NCBI RefSeq assembly: GCF_916618955.1
Contig: NZ_OU745390.1
Span: forward strand, 930,001-994,000
Length of the DNA stretch: 64,000 nucleotides
Origin: Pseudomonas sp. Marseille-Q3773
GTDB lineage: Bacteria; Pseudomonadota; Gammaproteobacteria; Pseudomonadales; Pseudomonadaceae
Direction of reading: 5' to 3'
Shown: positions 32,301 through 39,718 of the stretch, in pieces
Layout of the letters: the number at the start of each line of letters is the position of its first letter
How positions within the stretch are numbered: position 1 is the stretch's first letter
Program-made: the position numbers and the translations under genes
Notes under the pieces: model-generated
Seen by the model: the letters and a program-made list of their open reading frames with translations, nothing else
Databases searched by the model: none
Told to the model about the DNA's origin: nothing

Positions 32301-33864
32301 AGCGATAGGCGGCCAGCTGCCGAACCGGCTCTCCCGCCTTCATCAACCACAAGCTCTCGATGCGTCCAGTACGATCAAGTTGAGTTTGGACGTGTTGATG
32401 GGGCTGGTCGTTCTGATAGGTCAGCAAGTCAGAGAGGACTTGGGTTCCTTCATGAGAATGCTCGTAGTGGAGGGCAATGCTGGCTCCGCCGCGCTGGCGT
32501 ATGCAGATGAGCCTGAAAATGTCGCCGACCCGCTCATACTGCTCTTCGAGCGCATGTCCTCTGGCGAGTGAGAGCGTTCGCTCGCCCGTCCGAACGAGTA
32601 CGACTTCTTCGACGGGGTCATGATGGAATTTTCCGACTTTGGGCAGTGGGTAGCTGTGGGAACGACCATCAGCAGCCTGGTAGCACAGTACTTCATCGGT
32701 GATTTCAAAGTAGACAGTGTAGGGAGATATCCATCGTGCACCCAATGGGCCGCCGTCAAGGGCGGACTGACTGGATCGGTAGTTGCGTGCCCAAGAAACT
32801 GTGAAGGATCCAAGAAGCGTAAAATCGGTGTGAATCAACTGTTCAGAGCCGCGCGCGAAAGTGATGTTGTGGCATGTACTAGCGCAGGTGCCATTCTTCT
32901 CGGGCTTTGCATCCTGCCTCGGGCCAGGCTGCCTGTTGATCGCGCCCAGTTCGTTCTGGCGGCTAACCCCTCTGGCTTGCCTTATGCCGGTTGGAGGAAC
33001 ACTGGTATTGAGCTGAGCACGTTTGCGCCCAGCGGCGTTTCGCAGCATTAACAGGATGTGGCCAATGCTGTTGGCTACTTGAGCGTTGCCAAGGTCCTTG
33101 AGACTTTGCTCCACCTCGGTAGCAAGGTGTCGAAGTAATGCAACGTATTTGAAGCCAATGGCTTTTATGTAAGGGGGGATCAGTCGCGATAAGCTATTGA
33201 GCGCCGCAACGGTAGCGACTTCCAGGGGAAGCGTCGCATGTTTTGCAATCTCCTCCAGCCACGAAAGTTCGTCGCTTTTGGTTGCCGGCGCATGCTTCAA
33301 TTGTCCTTTCAGGAAGTCGTCGATACCCTTGGCGATCGTAAGCATCAATGCCTTCGCAGACGCGCCGCTTTTCGCAAGCATTTGCGACAGTTCGGCTTCT
33401 GCGAAGGTGACGAAGTTCTCCAACTCGCCGAGGATCGTTGCGTTCAGGTGCCCGGTCAGGACGGTTACTATGGTTTCGCCGATCGCTGCTTTCGGATTTG
33501 CTTTGACCTGCTGCTTGGCTAGGTGCAGGGCAGGTCGAAGGCTCTTTCTTGCAAAGGCCATAACGGGAGGGACTGGAATTACACCGATCAGGTTTATGCC
33601 GAGGCTGACCCAGTCGAGCAGCGTTCTGTTCTTGTTCTCTGCGAGCGTGATCATATCGCTGACGGCGTCAACAGCCGCCATGATGTTGTTAGCGATGGGA
33701 ATGAACTCAGCAGCCATCTTCAGATCGGCGAGGGTCAGCCTGTTTTCGCTGAGTTGCCTGAGCCAGAGGTCAACATTGTTTGCACTTTCTTCAATGTCTT
33801 CCGGGGGGATCTCTCTGATAGGCGCGACGGCCGTCTCGTGTGGACGTGCGGAAGGTGCGGTCAT
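29380..33864 (-). CDS. Full-length Rhs polymorphic toxin (T6SS effector)
   Basis: A 1494-residue protein. The N-terminus has an Rhs-type helical or hydrophobic region ([24 protein letters not shown], about 80-105) but no PAAR. From about residue 330 there is a DUF6531-like segment ([22 protein letters not shown]), then dozens of YD repeats forming the cocoon, then the core end [24 protein letters not shown] and DPLGLA. The final 81 residues (29380-29625) are the toxin tip: [41 protein letters not shown]; its activity is unassigned. The ATG overlaps the VgrG stop as ATGA, so the toxin should load on that VgrG. Confidence 0.92.
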   Translation of the reverse strand: [1494 protein letters not shown]

Positions 33865-36602
33865 CGTCTTGTTTTCCCCACGGCGGCGGTGACTAACATC
33901 TCCAGTTCTTCGGAGGCGCGGTTCATCAGAGGCTGATTGAGCAGTCCCTTGGCTACTGAGGCATTTGGGGGGGCGGCATTCGAGAGAACTGCAGTTGCAA
34001 CCTGCTCCGCCGCCTTGGCTGCGAGCTCGGCGGTTTTCGAGCTAATGGCGGCATCGCCAGACTGTTTGATCTCGCTCGCTGGCGACCATGTATCAGTCGG
34101 ATCCTTGCCCAATGTCACCTTGGCAGGTCCGGCGGCGAGCCCTGCCACGCTGGCGAAGCCCTCGCTATCCAGCTTTCCTGTGAACACCCGACCCAATGCG
34201 TCTTCGACGCGGTAGTCCGCCATCTCGTAGGCATGGTGGCTCGCATAGTGCTGAAACAGTTCCAGATTGCCCTGGCCCGCCTTGATCTCGTCGGGAAACG
34301 CTGCTGCTTCGCTCTTCGAGCCTTTGTAGATGAAGTCAGTCGCGTGCGCGGTGTACTGGCCCGCCGTGGCATGCACGATGCCGCCCGCGTTGTAGGTTGT
34401 GCTGCTGCCACCGGCCTGGATCACCAGTTCCTCCTTGGCACTGAGAGTGATCCGTTCGGCGGTGACGCTGACCTTGAGCTTGGCCAGCAAGTTGATGTTG
34501 TCCTTCAGGGCACGCAGGTCGATGTCGCCGGAAGCGGCCACCAAACGCCAGCCCATGCTCTGCACGAACTGCCTCACGCCACGGCTGGCACTGATCAGCA
34601 GGCGCTTGCCGATGGCCATGCTGGTGTGGCCGCCCGTGCTCAAACCCAGGTGTTCACCGCTGGCGATATGGGTGGATTCCGGGGTGCTGGCGGCGATGCC
34701 GGTTGGGCTGGCGAGTACCAGTTGCGGATCGGCCAGTTCAGGGAAACGATTGGCTTCAGGGTTGCCGCCGCTGCCGCGAATGGCGTCGTGTTGTGCCTTG
34801 AGGGCATCGCCCACTTCATCCTGATCGCCGCCTTCCTGGGCAAGGTGGTCGCGGGCTTCACTGGCGAAGGTGGTGTGGTATTCCTGAGCGGCCTTCAGGC
34901 GCTCGGCGGTTTCGGCGAGGTCCGTATGGTGTTCGCTGGCGCGAGCGCGAGCTTCGGTCGTCAACAGTAGCCCGCCACCCGCACGCACCACGCCGTGGGT
35001 ATCGGTGCGTAGTTCGAAACCTTGCCCACGAGGCTTGCCGCCAAAATGGCGGGGATGGGTGAGGTAGCCGAGATTCAGTGCCGAGTGATCGTGATCACTC
35101 ATCAGCGCTGCACTGATCTGCCCGGTGGTGTCGTCCAGGCGCAGTTCGTTATGGCGCTTGCCGTGGTGCTCCTTGCTCCGGATCGGGCTGACGGCCTTGA
35201 ACTCGGGCAGTCGGTACGGTGGGCGGTTGACGATGTGATAGCTGCGCCCGGTGATCATCGGCTGGTCGGGGTCGCCGTTGAGAAAGCTGACCACGACCTC
35301 TTGGCCGATGCGCGGAATGGCCATATGGCCCCAGGTGGCACCGGCCCAGGCCTGGGTGACCCGCACCCAGCAGGAGCTTTTGTCATCGTCCTGGCCGAAG
35401 CGATCCCAGGGAAACTGCACCCGCACGCGGCCATGCTCGTCACAGTAGATTTCCTCACCGGGCGGCCCGACCACCTTGGCCATCTGTGGGCCTTCGATCA
35501 CCGGTTTGGGGCGGGCAGGGGCGTGCCATTCGACTTGCGCCGGAATCAGGGTGGCGGTGAGGGTGTAGGACGTACCGATTTCGGCCTCGGCCGCGTCCTC
35601 TTCCAGTGCGGTGAACTGCCGGCCTTTGTGAGTGATGTGCAGCGGTCGCCAGAGAATGTTCATGTCCTCGCGGGCATGTCCGCTCAGCTGAAAGGCGATA
35701 CCCGGCTGCAGGCGGGCGTCGTCACCTTCGACCTCGGCCACACGCGCATCGCTGAACAAGGCATCGATCTTGGTCTGGGTGAATGGCTTGCCAGCGTTAT
35801 CGTGCTTGTAGCGGCCAGGGTAGTCGTAACGTTCGTAATCGCTGCTTTGGTTGCCCATCTCCCGAGGGAACATGGTGTGCTCATGGTTGTAGCGCGGGTG
35901 GGTGAAGGTGTAGTCGCGCTGGACCTGGCGGCTGCTGCGCACCTGCTCGCGGTAGGCAAAGTGGTGCAGGCAGGGTTGCTGCTCGGTGCCGCCACGGTTG
36001 GCGACGTACAGCACCGGCTCACCTTCCAGGCTGCCGAACTGGTTGATCCTGTCTGCCTGCACCACGCCATGGCTGGCTTCGCTGTGCTCGAAGATCGAGA
36101 TCAGGCCTTCCTCGGCCGACAGGCGCCAGAAGAAGTCCAGGTCCAAGTCGCCGGCCTGCACGCAGAACTCACGGCTCTGGTGCGGGTTGACCATGTACTG
36201 GATCAACGTGCCCCACTGGCGTTCGCGGAACAGTTCCTCCAACAGTTGCGGGACCGGGCGGTGCTGGAAAATGCGCCAGTCCGATTGCAGGCCGGCGCGC
36301 GCCAGTTGTGGTTCGATCACGGCGCGGTAGCGGGTGCGACGGTGGCCGGTCTTGCCTTGCTCGAAGCTGCTGATCAGGCCGTGCACATGGCGCACTGGCT
36401 GCTCTTGCTGCCAGATGGTCAAAGCGGCGGGCTGGTCGAGGAGGGTGGCAAAGTCGGCGTCGTCCGATTCGCTGACCAATTCAAGGGTCAGGCGGTACAG
36501 TTCGCTGATCCCTTCCTTCAATTCGAAGGACACCACATCAAATGCAATTGCCTCATCGGCGGGCGTGCTGAAGGTAAAACGCACATCGTTCAAGTTGCTC
36601 AT
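33861..36602 (-). CDS. vgrG: T6SS spike protein VgrG
   Basis: A 913-residue VgrG. The gp27-like head starts near residue 10 (TFSTPADEAIAFDVVSFELKEGISELYRL), the OB-fold/gp5 part follows (GRVRVQFPWDRFGQDDDKSSCWVRVTQAWAG, GQEVVVSFLNGDPDQPMITG), then a DUF2345-type beta-helix. The C-terminal extension (YRVEDALGRVFTGKLDSEG...) resembles transthyretin-like effector-binding tails. It trimerises as the spike of the T6SS and probably carries the Rhs toxin encoded in the overlapping next gene. Confidence 0.95.
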   Translation of the reverse strand: MSNLNDVRFTFSTPADEAIAFDVVSFELKEGISELYRLTLELVSESDDADFATLLDQPAALTIWQQEQPVRHVHGLISSFEQGKTGHRRTRYRAVIEPQLARAGLQSDWRIFQHRPVPQLLEELFRERQWGTLIQYMVNPHQSREFCVQAGDLDLDFFWRLSAEEGLISIFEHSEASHGVVQADRINQFGSLEGEPVLYVANRGGTEQQPCLHHFAYREQVRSSRQVQRDYTFTHPRYNHEHTMFPREMGNQSSDYERYDYPGRYKHDNAGKPFTQTKIDALFSDARVAEVEGDDARLQPGIAFQLSGHAREDMNILWRPLHITHKGRQFTALEEDAAEAEIGTSYTLTATLIPAQVEWHAPARPKPVIEGPQMAKVVGPPGEEIYCDEHGRVRVQFPWDRFGQDDDKSSCWVRVTQAWAGATWGHMAIPRIGQEVVVSFLNGDPDQPMITGRSYHIVNRPPYRLPEFKAVSPIRSKEHHGKRHNELRLDDTTGQISAALMSDHDHSALNLGYLTHPRHFGGKPRGQGFELRTDTHGVVRAGGGLLLTTEARARASEHHTDLAETAERLKAAQEYHTTFASEARDHLAQEGGDQDEVGDALKAQHDAIRGSGGNPEANRFPELADPQLVLASPTGIAASTPESTHIASGEHLGLSTGGHTSMAIGKRLLISASRGVRQFVQSMGWRLVAASGDIDLRALKDNINLLAKLKVSVTAERITLSAKEELVIQAGGSSTTYNAGGIVHATAGQYTAHATDFIYKGSKSEAAAFPDEIKAGQGNLELFQHYASHHAYEMADYRVEDALGRVFTGKLDSEGFASVAGLAAGPAKVTLGKDPTDTWSPASEIKQSGDAAISSKTAELAAKAAEQVATAVLSNAAPPNASVAKGLLNQPLMNRASEELEMLVTAAVGKTRR

Positions 36603-36734
36603 GCAGACTCCTGCTGTTCATCCTTTCGGGCAGGTTCATGAAGCCGAGCGCGTTATGGAACGCGCGGCGTAAGTGCACTCAAGACCGTAGCGAGGAATCC
36701 CTTCCAGGTCGCTGCAGTGGTTTCCTAGAGTCGT

Positions 36735-36754
36735 GTAGGAAGTTTCGCTAAATG
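36735..36754. promoter_or_regulatory. Shared T6SS palindromic motif upstream of vgrG
   Basis: GTAGGAAGTTTCGCTAAATG at 36735-36754, about 135 bp upstream of the vgrG start. The 12-mer AGTTTCGCTAAA recurs exactly upstream of tssG, and the core GTAGGAA-RY-TTC recurs between tssF and tssM and before the PAAR effector at 59.9 kb. A regulator binding site is inferred. Confidence 0.5.
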
Positions 36755-36844
36755 CAGCGCTTATCGTTTTTATGGGTGAAGCCGTACTTACTGCGCCGGT
36801 ATGCGCAGTGACTGTTGAGTCAAATCAATTCGTTTTGGTAGAAG

Positions 36845-37648
36845 TTATGGCTGCAACAGCGTTTGCAGCGAAGCCAAAACTTGTTCGGTCATACTGTTGA
36901 GTCTGCTGGTGAAATACACATAGAGGGCGGTACAGCACACGCCCATGACCGCCCACGGCGTCCACCAGGGCAATTGGCGGTTCATGCGATAGTGGCGGGG
37001 AGCGACATTGGTGAAAGGGTCGGTCAACCGTTGTGAGGGGGCTTTTGCGCCGCGTAGCTCCACGATTCGCTTGCGCAGGCGCGCCATCCAGCGTTCCAGC
37101 TCCTGGTCGCCATTGGTCTGGTTGGCGTACTTGCCCCGGTAGCCCAATGCCAGGCACCAGAACAGGAACACGAACAGGTCGCGGCGTTTTTCCGGCGCCC
37201 CTAGCAGGCGCTCCAGCACACTGAAGAACTTCTCGCCGCCCCAGGTCTCCTGATGGATGGCGCTGAGCAGAGACTGGGCTTTCCACGGGGAGTCACGTCC
37301 CCATGGGGTGGCCATCACTGCTTCATCGACCACACAGCACAGGCAGTAGGAGAACACCACGCGGTCACCCTCATCGCAGTGCTCAAGTTGGCGCACTTCC
37401 TCGACCATGCCGTGGATCATGGTCTTCACATGGGCGTACAGCTGCTCGACATGGTCATACCGCTCAGTACCCTCTATGCGAATGACTAGGCCGAGCAGCG
37501 GTGAGGCGATGTCGTGGATGGGGTTGCCTGTATTGGAGCGGGTGTCGAAGCCCAAGGCGTCGACCTGGGGGAATAGCTCGTTCAGTGAGGGCGATTCCTG
37601 GGCATCGACATGGCCTTTTGTATAGGCCTGATCGGGCACATTCTTCAT
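36845..37648 (-). CDS. tssL: T6SS membrane complex protein TssL (DotU/IcmH)
   Basis: The ATG at 37648 has a perfect AGGAGGT site and gives 267 residues. The cytoplasmic hook domain (about 45-215) carries DotU motifs such as YCLCCVVDEAVMATPWG and FFSVLERLLGAPEKRRDLFVFLFWCLALGYRGKY. One C-terminal membrane helix (WWTPWAVMGVCCTALYVYF, about 229-247) ends the protein; there is no peptidoglycan-binding OmpA extension. With TssM and TssJ it forms the envelope-spanning complex. It lies 14 bp after tssF in the same operon. Confidence 0.93.
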   Translation of the reverse strand: MKNVPDQAYTKGHVDAQESPSLNELFPQVDALGFDTRSNTGNPIHDIASPLLGLVIRIEGTERYDHVEQLYAHVKTMIHGMVEEVRQLEHCDEGDRVVFSYCLCCVVDEAVMATPWGRDSPWKAQSLLSAIHQETWGGEKFFSVLERLLGAPEKRRDLFVFLFWCLALGYRGKYANQTNGDQELERWMARLRKRIVELRGAKAPSQRLTDPFTNVAPRHYRMNRQLPWWTPWAVMGVCCTALYVYFTSRLNSMTEQVLASLQTLLQP

Positions 37649-37662
37649 AGGGGACCTCCTGG

Positions 37663-39426
37663 TCACATTACCGGTTGCCGCCCGGTCCGGGCGGGCCATA
37701 GCTGGCGGGTTGAATTGGCGGTATTGACGATCTGCAACTGATGAAAGGAATTGCTACTGGCATACGACGCCATGAAGTGGGACAGCACGTTGCCGAACAG
37801 CTGCACTTCGCCCCAGCACTCGAAACCGTCAGGGTCGATGTGCAGGGTGGTGCGCATGCCGCGCACGGGCAGGCCCTTGATCAGCCAGTCATAGGGCTCG
37901 CTGTGCACTTCCTTGATGGCGCTTAAGCGCTGGGTGGTCCTGCGGGCTTGTTGCAGGTCGTGGACACCAACGAAGTCGTACACCCGCAGGACTGAGGCGA
38001 GCGCGGCCGGTGAGGACAGCGACAGGTTGTTCAAGGCCAGGTTGGAAATCAGCGCCCAGTGGCGCTCACCCTGGCCGCCGCTTTGCAGCATTGGCGGGTA
38101 GCTGCGGGTGGGTGGGGTCAGGTTGCGATAGGTGACGAACGACGGCGTGTCCTGGGTCGTCAGGTCGATCTCGCCCATCTTGAGCTGCTGCGCGAGGACG
38201 CCGTTGCTGCAGGTCAGGTCGATGTTCAGTTCTTCCTGGTCACCCAGATACGGCGCGAGGTTGTGATGCACCACGCGAATCTTGTGTTGCACCTCGTCGT
38301 TGACCGGCTCCTGTTCGATGTCCAGTTGGTAGTAGAGCGTGGGTACCCGTTGGCCCAGTGGGAGATCACGGTACAGAGATTCGAAAAGTCTGAAGTCCTG
38401 CACGTGATCCTTGGACTTCTGACGCTGGCTGCTGACACGATCGACACTGAAGATCTCGTCTTTATCGCTGCCTTGGCGGCCCACGTTTATAAGCGCGTGG
38501 CTTGCCTTCTCATTGAGTGGGATGGGCTTGGCCTTGCAGGTGAACAGGTTGATGGCGGGAACGCAGTTGAGCAGGATCGTCGTCTGATCGATCTGGATGT
38601 CAGGTGGCAGGGGCGCGTTGAAGCGAAATTCCAACTGGATCTGTTCGGCGGCTTCATCCGGCCAGTAGGCCCCCAGCCCCTCGATGCGAAAGCCATGAAA
38701 CCGTTCGGGGAAGCAAAAGAACTCGTGCAGGATGCGGTAGCCGTCCATCTGCTCGCCTGCGCTTGGCAGCAGGGCTTCATCGACCTCGAAACCGACGAAG
38801 GTCACCGAGGGCGGCAGTGCAATGCGGTGCTGGCCAATGTGCAGATAGAGCTTGTCCAGGTGCCGTGCCAGCCATTGGTACAGGTGCAGCGCGTTGCGGT
38901 TGCCACCGGCGAGATGGAACTGCAAATGGTCGCACTGCATGCGCCGCAGGGGTTGTTCGGACAGGGCGCCCAGGTCGATGCGCACCACAGGGGCTTCGGC
39001 ACTGGGCTGCGTCGTGATGCTACGGATCTCCAGCGGTGCGATGGCCAGCTCTGCACACGTGCGGAATTCGCAGCTCACGCCTTCAACCGGCCGGGAGTAC
39101 ACCGGCGTGCCTTTGGCCAGCACCTGGGTTTCGCTCAGCGCATGGTCGACCGGCTGGAACTGCATCACCGTCATGCTCGGCAGCGGCCGCAGCACATTGG
39201 GGTAGAGCAGCTGCAGTAGGGGGTGTGTCAGCTCGGGCAGGTGGTCTTCGAGCTTCATGACCAGGCGAGCGGTCAGGAAGGCGAAGTGTTCCAGCACGTG
39301 CTCACTTTGTGGGTCCGAAGCGGTGCGCCCGAGGAAAGGCGCCAGGCGCGGCTCGTCTTCGACAAAGTCGTCACCCAGTTCCCGGAGGGTCTGCAGCTCC
39401 TGCCTGAACCAATCTTTAAACTTCAT
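37663..39426 (-). CDS. tssF: T6SS baseplate protein TssF
   Basis: The ATG at 39426 (MKFKDWFRQELQTLRELGDDF) gives the usual length of 587 residues; earlier in-frame codons lack a plausible start region. The sequence includes the TssF/VasA hallmarks FLGRTASDPQSEHVLEHFAFLTARL and LPELTHPLLQLLYPNVLRPLPSM. TssF forms the baseplate wedge with TssG and TssK. Here it is separated from tssG, which is unusual because the two are normally adjacent. It is divergent from tssM. Confidence 0.93.
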   Translation of the reverse strand: MKFKDWFRQELQTLRELGDDFVEDEPRLAPFLGRTASDPQSEHVLEHFAFLTARLVMKLEDHLPELTHPLLQLLYPNVLRPLPSMTVMQFQPVDHALSETQVLAKGTPVYSRPVEGVSCEFRTCAELAIAPLEIRSITTQPSAEAPVVRIDLGALSEQPLRRMQCDHLQFHLAGGNRNALHLYQWLARHLDKLYLHIGQHRIALPPSVTFVGFEVDEALLPSAGEQMDGYRILHEFFCFPERFHGFRIEGLGAYWPDEAAEQIQLEFRFNAPLPPDIQIDQTTILLNCVPAINLFTCKAKPIPLNEKASHALINVGRQGSDKDEIFSVDRVSSQRQKSKDHVQDFRLFESLYRDLPLGQRVPTLYYQLDIEQEPVNDEVQHKIRVVHHNLAPYLGDQEELNIDLTCSNGVLAQQLKMGEIDLTTQDTPSFVTYRNLTPPTRSYPPMLQSGGQGERHWALISNLALNNLSLSSPAALASVLRVYDFVGVHDLQQARRTTQRLSAIKEVHSEPYDWLIKGLPVRGMRTTLHIDPDGFECWGEVQLFGNVLSHFMASYASSNSFHQLQIVNTANSTRQLWPARTGRQPVM

Positions 39427-39495
39427 GTTTATTGTTTTGAGCGCTCTATTTAGGGAGGTTGAGTCCGACGCAATAGAAATTGATCGGGTCGACTT

Positions 39496-39510
39496 GTAGG
39501 AAACTTCCCG
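39496..39510. promoter_or_regulatory. Shared T6SS palindromic motif between tssF and tssM
   Basis: GTAGGAAACTTCCCG at 39496-39510 contains the palindromic core GGAAACTTCC. It is 70 bp upstream of tssF (minus) and about 210 bp upstream of tssM (plus), so it could serve both divergent units. The same core occurs before vgrG and the PAAR effector. Confidence 0.5.
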
Positions 39511-39718
39511 CAAGTTCGTGGTTTAAATGCCGTGGTGGTGTGTGGCTATTTAGTTCTTTATTGCAAGTCGCCGGGCGGCGTCATCAAGAAAAGTGTTTGC
39601 GCTTATTTCATGGAGACGGGCGTTGATAAGTAATTTCGGGTCCTGTTACTGTCTTTCGCGGTTCGTGCCTTGAGCGTGCGTCAATTCATCGAAAGTGCAG
39701 TCGGTAAGGTTTGCCGCT

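Noticed and set aside
29000..32600. Dense YD-repeat DNA resembling a tandem repeat or CRISPR-like array
   Set aside because: The repeats are protein-level YD motifs of variable length within rhs reading frames, with no constant repeat-spacer pattern and no cas genes.
35022..36641. 539-codon forward ORF opposite vgrG
   Set aside because: It is the antisense shadow of the high-GC vgrG gene, with no ribosome binding site and no recognisable protein features.
39427..39718. Sigma-54 promoter between tssF and tssM
   Set aside because: A TGGC...TTGC-like pair is present (TGGCTATTTAGTTCTTTATTGC region) but the spacing does not fit a -24/-12 element.
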